NCBI RefSeq assembly: GCF_009389585.1
Contig: NZ_VIYG01000020.1
Span: forward strand, 398-42,688
Source of the DNA: Oceanobacillus sp. CFH 90083
GTDB lineage: Bacteria > Bacillota > Bacilli > Bacillales > Amphibacillaceae
Direction: 5' to 3'
Length of the DNA: 42,291 nt
A model generated the notes under the pieces. It saw only the letters and a list, made by a program, of their open reading frames with translations. It made no database searches and had not been told where the DNA came from. Every line of letters begins with the position of its first letter. The stretch's first letter is position 1. Positions 6,883 to 15,519 of the stretch are shown here, piece by piece. The position numbers and the translations under genes are program-made.

Positions 6883-7429
6883 GGTTATCACAGGAAAGGT
6901 ACGTTTAAGCTTTGCAAACATCTGGGAGCCGAAGTCTATCAACGGCGGAGCTGAAAAGTATAGTTCATCTATTCTTATCCCTAAAACGGACAAGAACACG
7001 ATGAAGAAAATCAAGGCAGCTGTAGAAGCAGCCAAAGAGCTAGGCAAAAATGAGAGATGGGGCGGTAAAATTCCTAAGAACCTTCACACTCCTGTTCGTG
7101 ATGGTGATGACGAAGCAGACGAGAAAGGCGAGGCTTACGAAGGACATTATTTCCTAAATGCATCGTCTAATAATAAACCAGGCATCGTTGACCGCAACCG
7201 GGACGAGATTATTGATACAACGGAAGTGTACAGCGGTTGCTATGTGCGAGTTTCGATTAACTTCTACCCATTCGACACAAACGGCAATAAAGGCATCGCA
7301 GTAGGACTTAATAATATACAGAAGTGGGAAGATGGGGACTTCTTAGGCGGTCGCAGCCGTGCAGAAGATGACTTTGACGACCTGCCGGAATTAGATGATG
7401 ACGAGGAAGTGGACGACTTTTTAAATTAA
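6857..7429 (+). CDS. DUF2815 protein, probable single-stranded DNA-binding protein
   Basis: A 190-residue DUF2815 protein. The body is beta-rich (VRLSFANIWEPK, AEKYSSSILIPK, VYSGCYVRVSINFYPF, GIAVGLNNIQKW), consistent with an OB-like ssDNA-binding fold. It ends in a strongly acidic tail (about 172-190, EDDFDDLPELDDDEEVDDFL), the usual protein-interaction tip of phage SSBs. It lies between the DUF2800 nuclease-fold gene and the family A polymerase, as in many phages that carry this replication set. The ATG is preceded by GAGGAGAG. The ssDNA-binding role is inferred from fold and context. Confidence 0.82.
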   Translation: MAVTNTDTKVITGKVRLSFANIWEPKSINGGAEKYSSSILIPKTDKNTMKKIKAAVEAAKELGKNERWGGKIPKNLHTPVRDGDDEADEKGEAYEGHYFLNASSNNKPGIVDRNRDEIIDTTEVYSGCYVRVSINFYPFDTNGNKGIAVGLNNIQKWEDGDFLGGRSRAEDDFDDLPELDDDEEVDDFLN

Positions 7430-7431
7430 TC

Positions 7432-7459
7432 AGGGGGAGTTTTTACTCCCTCTTTCTAT
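7432..7459 (+). terminator. Hairpin terminator/attenuator after DUF2815
   Basis: AGGGGGAG (7432-7439), a six-base loop TTTTTA and CTCCCTCT (7446-7453), one G-U pair, followed by TTCTATT. The U-run is interrupted, so it may only reduce read-through into the polymerase gene. Confidence 0.5.
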
Positions 7460-7483
7460 TAATCTCCTGGAGGTAGATAGCTT

Positions 7484-9433
7484 GTGGCTACGTTGGCAAT
7501 CGATGTAGAAACTTATTCCAGTACGAATTTAATCAAAACTGGCGTTTATAAATATGTAGAAGACCCGGACTTTGAAATATTGCTCTTTGCTTATGCTTTT
7601 GATGATAATCCGGTAACCGTTATTGACTTAACAGACTTTGAAGATGTTCCTATCAAGGTTATGCAGGCATTAACCCACCCGAACGTTTTAAAGACAGCGT
7701 TTAACGCTAACTTTGAAAGAACAACCATTGCAAAACATTTCGGCTTAAATATGGATCCTGTTCAATGGCAGTGCAGTTCCGTTCACGCCTTGATGTTAGG
7801 TTTACCTAACTATCTTGATGGTGTGGCCAAAGCGATGAATTTAGATGTAGAAAAGGATCAAAAGGGTAAAAATCTCATTAAATATTTTTCTGTCCCGTGC
7901 AAGCCCACCAAAGCAAACGGTGGACGTACAAGAAATTATCCGCATCACGATCCGGAAAAATGGCAGATGTATAAAGAGTATTGCCGGCAGGATGTTGTGG
8001 TAGAAAGAGAGATTCGTAAAAAGCTTGCGAAGTTCCCTATCCCTAAACAGGAAAATAAATTATGGCAGGTAGATCAAACCATTAACGATAGAGGCGTCTA
8101 TTTAGATAAAGAATTAGTACAGCAGGCTATTGCCTGTGATAAGCAGTACCGTCAACGGCTTTTAAAGCGTGCGTCAGAAGTAACTGGATTAAATAATCCG
8201 AACAGCCTTCCGCAGCTTAAAAAATGGCTAAAACAAGAGACTGGAGAGGACGTCAAGAGCCTCACAAAAGATACGGTTCCTGGACTGATAGAAAAGGCAG
8301 ACAATCCGGTTGTTCAGGAAGCGCTTGAGATTCGACAAGAACTTGGCAGAACTTCTGTTACCAAATTTGACAAGATGCGTTTGGTAGTCAACAACGATAA
8401 CAGAGTACGAGGCATCTTGCAGTTCTATGGTGCGAATCGTACAGGCAGATGGGCGGGGCGGTTGGTGCAAATCCAAAACCTACGTTCAAATAAATTACCG
8501 GACTTGTCATTGGCCAGAGATCTTTTAAAACAAGGTGAGTTTGACTTATTAGAGATTCTGTTCGGTGATGTTCCGGACACGTTGTCGCAGCTGTTAAGAC
8601 CGGCTTTCATTCCGACGCCCGGCAATGTCCTGTATGTATCTGACTTCTCAGCAATCGAGGCGAGAGTGATTGCATGGCTTGCAGATGAGAAATGGCGATT
8701 AAAAGTTTTTAAATCACACGGAAAAATCTATGAGGCCTCTGCTTCTACTATGTTTAATGTACCAATAGAGGAAATTGATAAAGGAAGCCCGTTACGTCAA
8801 AAAGGAAAAGTTTCAGAGCTGGCACTTGGTTATCAAGGTGGTCCAGGTGCATTAATCCAAATGGGTGCGCTGGATATGGGTATTGAAGAAGATGAACTTC
8901 CCGTGCTTGTTAGGGCTTGGCGTGATGCTAATCCAAAAATCAGGCAGTTGTGGTACGACACAGAAGCAAATGCGCTTGCTGCAGTTCGCGGGAAAACTAC
9001 CGTAACTGGAGCAAAAGGTATCAAATTTATCTATGAATCTGGAACTCTATTTATTCAACTGCCATCCGGCAGGAAGTTAGCTTATGTTCGGCCAAGAATC
9101 CAGCCTCATCAGAAGTTTGAAGGAAAGGACGAACTGACCTATGAAGGACCAGGAAGCACCGGGATGGAACGGATAGGCACCTATGGGGGCAAACTGGTGG
9201 AGAACATTGTCCAGGCTATTGCAAGAGACTGCCTGGGAGAATCACTTATCAGACTGGAAGAAGCCAGCTATAAGATAGTCATGCACGTTCATGATGAGGC
9301 AGTAATAGATGCTCCTAAAAAAGAAGGCAGATTAAAAGAGATTACAGATATCATGGGCCAGCCTGTCAGCTGGGCAAAGGATTTGCCTTTAGCTGCAGAT
9401 GGCTATGAGACGGATTATTACATTAAAGATTGA
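7484..9433 (+). CDS. Phage family A DNA polymerase (T7-like) with 3'-5' exonuclease
   Basis: A 649-residue replicative polymerase, shorter than PolA of the host and lacking a 5' nuclease. The 3'-5' exonuclease domain (about 1-180) shows LAIDVETYSS (D7, E9), FNANFER and YCRQDVVVE. The polymerase domain has motif A VSDFSAIEARVIAW (D387), motif B LRQKGKVSELALGYQGG (Y450) and motif C MHVHDEAVID (H603-D604-E605). All catalytic acids are present. It starts at GTG 7484 with TGGAGGT at good spacing. It is the core of a phage-encoded replication system with the primase-helicase, DUF2815 protein and nucleases around it. Confidence 0.95.
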   Translation: MATLAIDVETYSSTNLIKTGVYKYVEDPDFEILLFAYAFDDNPVTVIDLTDFEDVPIKVMQALTHPNVLKTAFNANFERTTIAKHFGLNMDPVQWQCSSVHALMLGLPNYLDGVAKAMNLDVEKDQKGKNLIKYFSVPCKPTKANGGRTRNYPHHDPEKWQMYKEYCRQDVVVEREIRKKLAKFPIPKQENKLWQVDQTINDRGVYLDKELVQQAIACDKQYRQRLLKRASEVTGLNNPNSLPQLKKWLKQETGEDVKSLTKDTVPGLIEKADNPVVQEALEIRQELGRTSVTKFDKMRLVVNNDNRVRGILQFYGANRTGRWAGRLVQIQNLRSNKLPDLSLARDLLKQGEFDLLEILFGDVPDTLSQLLRPAFIPTPGNVLYVSDFSAIEARVIAWLADEKWRLKVFKSHGKIYEASASTMFNVPIEEIDKGSPLRQKGKVSELALGYQGGPGALIQMGALDMGIEEDELPVLVRAWRDANPKIRQLWYDTEANALAAVRGKTTVTGAKGIKFIYESGTLFIQLPSGRKLAYVRPRIQPHQKFEGKDELTYEGPGSTGMERIGTYGGKLVENIVQAIARDCLGESLIRLEEASYKIVMHVHDEAVIDAPKKEGRLKEITDIMGQPVSWAKDLPLAADGYETDYYIKD

Positions 9434-9447
9434 TTAGGAGGGGTTGC

Positions 9448-9678
9448 ATGACGAATAGGATTTTAAATTTAGCTTTTTATTTAATACTTGTGTATTTAGT
9501 TGTGGTTGCCCTCTATATGGCGCATGAAAATAAGAATTTGAGTGACGAAAATGATCGGTTGCAGCAGGAAAACGCTGAATTACTGATTGATTATCATAAG
9601 GTATCTATCCAGCGTGATGAAGCAGTAGATGCGTATACGCAGCTTAGTAATAAGCTCATGAAAGAGGACGGTGATTAG
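9448..9678 (+). CDS. Small membrane-anchored coiled-coil protein
   Basis: A 76-residue protein with one N-terminal transmembrane segment (about 5-24, LNLAFYLILVYLVVVALYMA) and a coiled-coil tail (about 28-75) rich in Glu/Gln/Asn. An in-frame TTG lies 18 bases earlier, but ATG 9448 follows AGGAGGGG at the right distance and is chosen. The build (anchor plus coil) resembles small phage proteins that may tether something to the membrane; the function is unknown. Confidence 0.7.
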   Translation: MTNRILNLAFYLILVYLVVVALYMAHENKNLSDENDRLQQENAELLIDYHKVSIQRDEAVDAYTQLSNKLMKEDGD

Positions 9679-9679
9679 A

Positions 9680-10375
9680 TTGAATGAATCTGAAAGCCTC
9701 CTATCAGCTGATGAACTGGAATTGTTAAGGAAGCAGGTTGCAGACAGAGAAGCCAAAACAGCTGCTAAAGTAGATAAGCTGCTTACAAAAGAAAGAGATT
9801 TAACTGCATCGGATATTAAGTGGCTACTTGGAAAAGAAGTTGACCGGAGACGTATTGCTAAGGCAATGAAAATGTCCATTTCTACACTGGAAAGATACCT
9901 GTCCGAGCACGGACTGGTAACGAAAAGTAGAACTAAGATCGAGCCGGAGATAAAGGCAGAAATTAAGAACTTATTAAAAGAAGGAAACCTTACTCGTAAA
10001 GAAATCGCAAAAGAGGTCGGAGTCAGTTATAGCACAGTGGCGTATCAGCACAATCAAATGACAGAGGAGTGTGAGAGTATGGCGGAACAAACAGCTAAAG
10101 ACCTTAATGAACAGATAAGTATTCTAAAACAAGAATTGGAACAGCACCAAAAAGCTATCGGAACTCTGAAAGCAGATAGACAGGGCTTCTATGAGAGACT
10201 CCAGCAAGAACAATCTAAAGTAAAAGAGCGAGATAAATTGCTGAAGCAACTAAATAGAGACGTGCAGAGACTTATTCAGGAACGGGATGACCTGCTGGAT
10301 AACAGTAAGAAAGAAAACCTACAGAAACAGCATGACTTGCTTTTAGAATATATCCGGCTAGGAGGTAGTACGTAA
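9680..10375 (+). CDS. HTH and coiled-coil phage protein
   Basis: A protein of about 231 residues with two helix-turn-helix-like segments (RIAKAMKMSISTLERYLSEH and TRKEIAKEVGVSYSTVAY) in the first half and a long coiled coil in the second half (about 140-230). TTG 9680 follows GGTGAT; GTG 9671 in the same frame is an alternative start with poorer spacing, giving 234 residues. It overlaps or abuts the membrane coiled-coil gene upstream, and its stop overlaps the next ATG (TAATG). Sequence-specific DNA binding with oligomerisation is the likely property. Whether it regulates transcription or helps replication is unknown. Confidence 0.72.
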   Translation: MNESESLLSADELELLRKQVADREAKTAAKVDKLLTKERDLTASDIKWLLGKEVDRRRIAKAMKMSISTLERYLSEHGLVTKSRTKIEPEIKAEIKNLLKEGNLTRKEIAKEVGVSYSTVAYQHNQMTEECESMAEQTAKDLNEQISILKQELEQHQKAIGTLKADRQGFYERLQQEQSKVKERDKLLKQLNRDVQRLIQERDDLLDNSKKENLQKQHDLLLEYIRLGGST

Positions 10376-10746
10376 TGGGCGCTCATAAGGAAATGTTAGA
10401 TGCTAAACGTCATCGGCTTAGGGTTTTAAAGCAACATCGTAAGCGTGTGGGAAAAGTGGAAGCGACAAGGATTGATGGTGAAATTGCGGAGATGGAACGC
10501 TACCTTAAACGATTCGGATTAAAGGTTATGCAGCCGGCCAGGGTAAAAAATATTGTTATTAATCAAAAAGTTTATCGGGCCATGTTACGAAAGCTAAAAG
10601 GCTATGCCGTGAATGAATCTGTACAGGGAGACAAGCTTATTTTAACTTATCGTTCTCCAGATGGGTCTACTCGAGGAAAAGCAGTTCTGTATGACCTGTC
10701 TGAACACTTTCCATATAATGCAGATTTTCCGGAGATTGAAATTTAA
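10375..10746 (+). CDS. Hypothetical basic phage protein
   Basis: A 123-residue protein with a very basic helical N-terminus (about 1-60, with a heptad-like IAEMERYLKR) and a beta-rich C-terminal half (YAVNESVQGDKLILTYRSPD). I do not recognise it. GGAGG precedes ATG 10375, which shares bases with the upstream stop, so it is translationally coupled to the HTH/coiled-coil gene. The charge pattern would suit nucleic-acid binding, but no motif proves it. Confidence 0.65.
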   Translation: MGAHKEMLDAKRHRLRVLKQHRKRVGKVEATRIDGEIAEMERYLKRFGLKVMQPARVKNIVINQKVYRAMLRKLKGYAVNESVQGDKLILTYRSPDGSTRGKAVLYDLSEHFPYNADFPEIEI

Positions 10747-10760
10747 AGGAGTGTATTCAA

Positions 10761-11084
10761 ATGAAAAAACTGCAGGATGAAATGAAAAAGGAAAATAATC
10801 CGTATGTCACTTTAATAGGCAACTATCTGCTGGATCACTTAAAAGAGAATCCGGCAGATGCCAAGAAGCTAGAGGAAAAAGACAAATCAATAAAAGGCAG
10901 TCTGGACGCCATGCGGAAAGTTGCTGAAAAGAAGAAAGTCGGTAATATGGCAATGCTGACAGATGCAGAAGGCTTTGCCGTAGTATGTGACTACTTCGGC
11001 ATTAAGGGCAAGGATGATGCCCCTGTAGTTGTCGGTAGTCAAGAAACAGATCTAGTGATAAACGTGAATCTTGGAGGTAGATGA
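10761..11084 (+). CDS. PcfK-like protein
   Basis: A 107-residue protein resembling the PcfK family, named after a gene of the Enterococcus pheromone plasmid pCF10. Recognisable parts are NPYVTLIGNYLLDHLKENP, the linker KSIKGSLDAMRKVAEKKKVG and MLTDAEGFAVVCDYFGI. The short C-terminal beta segment (VVVGSQETDLVINVNLGG) follows. It is next to a PcfJ-like gene, the same pairing as in plasmids and other phages, which strengthens both calls. The biochemical function of the pair is not established. Confidence 0.75.
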   Translation: MKKLQDEMKKENNPYVTLIGNYLLDHLKENPADAKKLEEKDKSIKGSLDAMRKVAEKKKVGNMAMLTDAEGFAVVCDYFGIKGKDDAPVVVGSQETDLVINVNLGGR

Positions 11085-11085
11085 A

Positions 11086-12585
11086 TTGGAATTTAAAGAT
11101 CACTTTTCGAAAACTGTCAGTCAGGAATTAATAGATTACGTAAAAAACGTGGTGTTTGAAGAAGATCGCTATCTATTTGTTCGTCGGGAGAAAAAGGTTC
11201 AGTACGGCTTTTGCTCTCATTGCCGGCAGGAGTATACAACAAACTATCCGCACGTTAAAGGAGCATTGAAGCACAATCAGCAAACTGTATGCAGTCACTG
11301 CCAGTCCTTAGTTACTGTAAAAAGTGCTGGCAGAGGTCGTAAGAATTTATACAATGAAGCTTATGTTGTATGGTACGAGAAATCGCAAATCAATCCGGCT
11401 GCAATCGTAGCAGTAGGATTACTTGTAGGTATTCACTTTGATAACTACAAAGGAGAACTTGTATTTGGTACAGTCACATCCTATCTATTTGAGCCAGGCT
11501 ATAGTGAACAGCGCTTCTATGCCTCCTGGAGGGATAAATGGACTAAATTGAAAAATATCCGATCAGAGATTCCAGGTACCATGCGTTATAAAAAACTCTA
11601 TGTCTCTTATGACAAGATACGAGATGTGGTTAAAGGTACGCCATTTCAATATAGTACGTGGGAACAGTATAAGGACATATTCGATAGAGAGGATTTAGTC
11701 CACTTCTTTGACTTAGCAGCCAGATATGGGTGCATCGAATATCTAACTAAAATTGGTTTCCATTCCTGTGTGAAAGCCAAGATTCAAGGTGATCGGACGT
11801 ATGGCGCTATTAATTGGAATGGTAAGACGCTGGAAAAAGTCACTAGGCTTTCTAAGGCAGATTTAAAGCAGTTACAAAAAGAAGGTATTGCACCAGAGCC
11901 AGCTACGTTGCACTCTTATCATAAATTTAAAAAAGCTGGACACCCTATAAGTTTTGCGCAAGCTTCGTGGTTTGGAATCTTCAACTTTGTTGGAAAGGCT
12001 GCAGAACTGGGGGAACCGTTAGGACCTCTCGCTAAATACACTTTGAAGCAGGTGGATAAACAAGATACTAGCCCTCAATCCGTACTATTGGATTTAAGAG
12101 ACTACTGGCACGAAGCCAGAGACCTTGGGATGGATCTATCTAAAGATAGTGTGAAATGGCCTAACAATTTACGTGATGCGCATATCGCTACTACAAAACG
12201 GATGAAGGTAAAAGTGGACGCAGAGCTAAACGCTCAAATTGCCGAACGACTTCCGTATTTAGACCATTATTCCTTTTCGAAAGATGGTCTATTTATCCGA
12301 CCTGCAGCATCTAGCATTGAACTATTTGAGGAAGGTAAGATACTGCATCATTGTGTTGGACAGTACACTGAACGTTATGCAAAGGGCGAGACAAACATCT
12401 TTGTCGTTCGCAGATTAGTTGCTCCAGACATCCCTTTCTACACTGCAGAGATCAGAGACGGAAAGGTATTTCAATGCCGTGGGCACCGTAACCGCGGTCA
12501 GACAAAAGAGGTTGCCGAGTTTATGCATAATTTTGCTGCTGAGATGCTACAGCCTAAACGCAAGAGAAGAAAGATACCAGCTTAA
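11086..12585 (+). CDS. PcfJ-like protein with N-terminal zinc ribbon
   Basis: A protein of about 500 residues. An N-terminal zinc ribbon is visible (FCSHCRQEY ... VCSHCQSLV, two CxxC pairs about 30 residues apart), then a long helical middle, and the PcfJ signature in the last third (LFEEGKILHHCVGQYTERYA, FVVRR, FYTAEIRDGKVFQCRGHRN). TTG 11086 fits the GGAGGT site (8 nt); a TTG at 11071 overlaps that site and is less likely. It follows the PcfK-like gene by one base and precedes the VapE primase-helicase, so it is probably part of the replication or DNA-processing set. The conserved HHCVGQY/C-RGHRN residues look catalytic or metal-binding, but no activity is known. Confidence 0.78.
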   Translation: MEFKDHFSKTVSQELIDYVKNVVFEEDRYLFVRREKKVQYGFCSHCRQEYTTNYPHVKGALKHNQQTVCSHCQSLVTVKSAGRGRKNLYNEAYVVWYEKSQINPAAIVAVGLLVGIHFDNYKGELVFGTVTSYLFEPGYSEQRFYASWRDKWTKLKNIRSEIPGTMRYKKLYVSYDKIRDVVKGTPFQYSTWEQYKDIFDREDLVHFFDLAARYGCIEYLTKIGFHSCVKAKIQGDRTYGAINWNGKTLEKVTRLSKADLKQLQKEGIAPEPATLHSYHKFKKAGHPISFAQASWFGIFNFVGKAAELGEPLGPLAKYTLKQVDKQDTSPQSVLLDLRDYWHEARDLGMDLSKDSVKWPNNLRDAHIATTKRMKVKVDAELNAQIAERLPYLDHYSFSKDGLFIRPAASSIELFEEGKILHHCVGQYTERYAKGETNIFVVRRLVAPDIPFYTAEIRDGKVFQCRGHRNRGQTKEVAEFMHNFAAEMLQPKRKRRKIPA

Positions 12586-12606
12586 ATGAAAGGAGAGTAG
12601 ACAACT

Positions 12607-14961
12607 ATGCTTGAAATTTCCTTTGGTCGTAATCGGTCAGACAAAAACTGGACGACGGACTTCCTGGAGTGGGACGAGTTCATCCATACGCTTGAACTTC
12701 GCCGGACAGATGAAACGATGGCCGAATACGACAAACTCTCCAAAGAAAAACAAGGTGCTATTAAGGATGGCCCTGCCTTTGTAGGCGGGCTCATCCGGAG
12801 TGGCCGCCGAAAGAAAGTAAATATAGAAAGCCGTTGGCTTATTACACTGGATGCCGATTATGCTGATGACGATTTTATGCTGGATGTCGATTTAATCCTG
12901 GGCGGTACCGATTATCTCATCTACAGTACGCACAGTCACCGTGAGGACCGGCAGAAATATCGTCTAGTTATACCTGCAGATAGAGAAATGCAGCTGGACG
13001 AGTATGCAGCAGTTAGCCGTAAACTGGCTCAAAATATCGGCATGGATTATTTTGACCATACGACATTTCAAGTTCACCGTTTGATGTATTTCCCCAGTTG
13101 TTCTAAAGACGCTGAACCGGCCTTTGAAGTTTTTGAAGGTGATCCTCTTAATGTGGATGACGTGCTGGCTGAATACGTTGACTGGACTGATATTGCTGAA
13201 TGGCCAAGGCACGAGGAAGAAAGTAAAACACTCGTATTAAATGGAATGAAGCAACAGGATCCTACTGAAAAGCGTGGCGTGGTCGGATTATTCTGTCAGA
13301 CGTATCCGATTGACGAGGGGATAGAGGAATTTCTATCTGATCAGTATGAACAGGGGTCGATGGAGAATCGGTTCACCTATCTTCATGGATCCTCTGCAAA
13401 TGGTCTCGAAGTATTTCCTGACCAGGCACTTGCTTACAGTCACCAAGATAGTGATCCTGTTGCAGACGGTCACAGTAAAAATCTATTTGACCTGGTTCGG
13501 CTGCATAAGTTTGGCGATATGGACGACAACGTCAAAAAGAATACGCCAAGTATTAAATATCCGTCTTATGCAGCCATGCAGGAATTTATCTACGAGCTTC
13601 CAGAGATTAAACGGGCGCTGATGGATAAAAGAGAAGCAAGTATTAATGAAGATTTTGCTAACGAGATAGAAGATGAAGAAGAAATGGATCCGGATGCTTG
13701 GAAAGATGAACTGGCTTATACCAAACAAGGAAACTTAGTAGGCAATGCTAAAAATGCGGAGTTGCTTCTATCTAATGGAAGCTTAAAAAGGATCCTGGCG
13801 TATGATGATTTTAAGAATAGAGAGGTTATACTTGGCGACTTACCTTGGCGGAAGAAAAGTCCGTTAAGCAGTCATGATCCATGGCTAGGTGCTGATGATG
13901 CTCAATTAAGGCACTGGCTGGGGAAATATCACGAATTGAAAGGACAAGGTGTTATTATGGATGCTTTAACATACGTATCACGAAAAAATAGCTTTCATCC
14001 TATACATGACTATCTGGAGTCTTTTAAATGGGATGGCGTGGAAAGATTGGACACGCTCTTTATCGACTATCTGGGAGCGAAAGACAGCGACTATGTACGT
14101 ACAGTTACCAGGAAGATGTTTATGGCAGGCGTAAGGCGCATCTATGAGCCTGGTACCAAGTTTGATAACATCCTTGTGTTGGTTGGTCCGCAAGGCTGCG
14201 GGAAAAGCTCCCTTATTGCAAAAATGGGAGGTCCATGGTTCTCCGATTCCTTAAAGAATTTTGATTCAAAGGAAGCTGGGGAATACCTGCAGAGTTCCTG
14301 GGTGTTTGAATTTGCAGAGTTAGAAAATATGAAAAAGGCAGAAGTAGAAGAAATAAAGGCTTTTGCTTCCAAAACAACAGATATGTACCGTGTGGCTTAT
14401 GATAGGGTTGTTTCAGAGTTTCCCCGGAAGTGTATCTTTTTCGGAACGACAAATAACTATGATTTTCTAAAAGACAAGACGGGGAATAGACGATTTTGGC
14501 CGGTTACGTTGACCCCAGCTGAAGCGACTAAGAGCGTGTTTTATAAAGACGCCGATACGCCCTATTTATCAGATGAGGAAATAGGACAGATATGGGCTGA
14601 GGCAAAACATTATTGTAAACAAGGTGAAAGTCTTGTACTTCCAGCACTTATTGAAGAAAAAGCGAAAGTTATTCAGGAAGCACATATGGAAGAAAACCCA
14701 AGAATCGGACTGATTCAGGAATTTCTAGAAACACCCATCCAGGAAGATTTTATGGACGAGCCGGAATACAGACAGCGTGTTTGTGCAGCGCAGTTATGGG
14801 TGGAATGTCTAGGAGGCAAGAAGAATGATATGGAAAACTGGCGGGCAAAAGAGCTTGTGCAGATTATGCGAAACATGCCAGGATGGGAAGAACTTCCAGT
14901 AAGAAAGACCTTCAAAGGATACGGAAAACAAACCGCATTTGAACGGAAAGACGGACAGTAA
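12607..14961 (+). CDS. VapE/D5-type primase-helicase
   Basis: A 784-residue protein joining two activities. The N-terminus (about 1-200) looks like a prim-pol-type primase module (LITLDADYAD; YLIYSTHSHREDRQKYRLVIP). The C-terminus (about 430-720) is a virulence-associated-E type P-loop ATPase/helicase with Walker A GPQGCGKSS at 527-535, Walker B-like WVFEFAELE and a sensor region GTTNNYDFLKDKTGNRRFW. The two are joined by an acidic helical linker. Such proteins open and prime the phage origin. ATG 12607 has AAAGGAGAG. Directly after its stop comes a repeat cluster proposed below as the origin, which also fits replication initiation. Confidence 0.9.
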   Translation: MLEISFGRNRSDKNWTTDFLEWDEFIHTLELRRTDETMAEYDKLSKEKQGAIKDGPAFVGGLIRSGRRKKVNIESRWLITLDADYADDDFMLDVDLILGGTDYLIYSTHSHREDRQKYRLVIPADREMQLDEYAAVSRKLAQNIGMDYFDHTTFQVHRLMYFPSCSKDAEPAFEVFEGDPLNVDDVLAEYVDWTDIAEWPRHEEESKTLVLNGMKQQDPTEKRGVVGLFCQTYPIDEGIEEFLSDQYEQGSMENRFTYLHGSSANGLEVFPDQALAYSHQDSDPVADGHSKNLFDLVRLHKFGDMDDNVKKNTPSIKYPSYAAMQEFIYELPEIKRALMDKREASINEDFANEIEDEEEMDPDAWKDELAYTKQGNLVGNAKNAELLLSNGSLKRILAYDDFKNREVILGDLPWRKKSPLSSHDPWLGADDAQLRHWLGKYHELKGQGVIMDALTYVSRKNSFHPIHDYLESFKWDGVERLDTLFIDYLGAKDSDYVRTVTRKMFMAGVRRIYEPGTKFDNILVLVGPQGCGKSSLIAKMGGPWFSDSLKNFDSKEAGEYLQSSWVFEFAELENMKKAEVEEIKAFASKTTDMYRVAYDRVVSEFPRKCIFFGTTNNYDFLKDKTGNRRFWPVTLTPAEATKSVFYKDADTPYLSDEEIGQIWAEAKHYCKQGESLVLPALIEEKAKVIQEAHMEENPRIGLIQEFLETPIQEDFMDEPEYRQRVCAAQLWVECLGGKKNDMENWRAKELVQIMRNMPGWEELPVRKTFKGYGKQTAFERKDGQ

Positions 14962-15180
14962 GTCCAAATGCTGCTGTCCAGTCCTGTCCGTGCTGTCCGA
15001 TAAAATATTTTTAAGCGGACAGCACGGACAGCAAAAAGAGTCTGCTGTCCGTTTCCCTGTCCATTCATAAGTTCAGTCGTATCAAGGAATTAAATGCTAT
15101 ATGGACAGGAGGGACATCGAATTTAGTATTAATTCTATAAATAAAAATAAGTGTTAAATTATAAGGTTAAATTAATTTCA
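14953..15180. other. Candidate replication origin: GGACAG iterons, hairpin and AT-rich stretch
   Basis: Nine copies of GGACAG or its complement CTGTCC occur at 14953, 14974, 14984, 14993, 15017, 15026, 15045, 15057 and 15103 (six-base sites, start given). A perfect 16-bp inverted repeat links 14984-14999 with 15016-15031 around an AT-only-but-one loop of 16 bases. Next comes a stretch (about 15120-15180) of almost pure A/T. No gene fits 14962-15234. Iterons, a cruciform and an AT-rich unwinding zone beside the primase-helicase gene are the normal composition of a phage origin, but function is inferred. Confidence 0.6.
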
Positions 15181-15234
15181 TCTGTATACGCGCGTAATCG
15201 TGTCCTGCTGTCTAAATAAAATGAGGTGATAATT

Positions 15235-15519
15235 ATGAAAGAAAAACAATTAGAAGATCGACTAAAAAATAAAATTGAACAGTTAGGGGGGCTATGTTTC
15301 AAGTGGATATCCCCAGGAAGAAGAGGAGTTCCGGATCGTATCTGCATTTTGCCCAAAGGGCGAACTGTCTTTGTAGAAATGAAAGCTCCTGACGGTGTGC
15401 CAAGTCCCTTGCAGCGGAAAAGACTTGACGAGTTACGGGCTAGAGGTCATGAAGCTTATGTTTTGAATACAAAGCAAAAGGTGGATGACTTTATCGATAT
15501 GGTGAGAGGTGATGATTAA
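15235..15519 (+). CDS. VRR-NUC domain nuclease
   Basis: A 94-residue single-domain VRR-NUC protein of the PD-(D/E)XK superfamily. The signature is intact: KWISPGRRGVPDRICIL, then TVFVEMKAPDG (E-x-K) and PSPLQRKRLDELRARGHEAYVL. Stand-alone VRR-NUC proteins are common in phage replication modules and are often structure-specific (Holliday or flap-type) nucleases. ATG 15235 follows TGAGGTGAT; a GTG nine bases earlier overlaps that site. Its stop overlaps the start of the SNF2 helicase (TAATG), so the two are translated together and probably act together on branched DNA. Confidence 0.92.
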   Translation: MKEKQLEDRLKNKIEQLGGLCFKWISPGRRGVPDRICILPKGRTVFVEMKAPDGVPSPLQRKRLDELRARGHEAYVLNTKQKVDDFIDMVRGDD

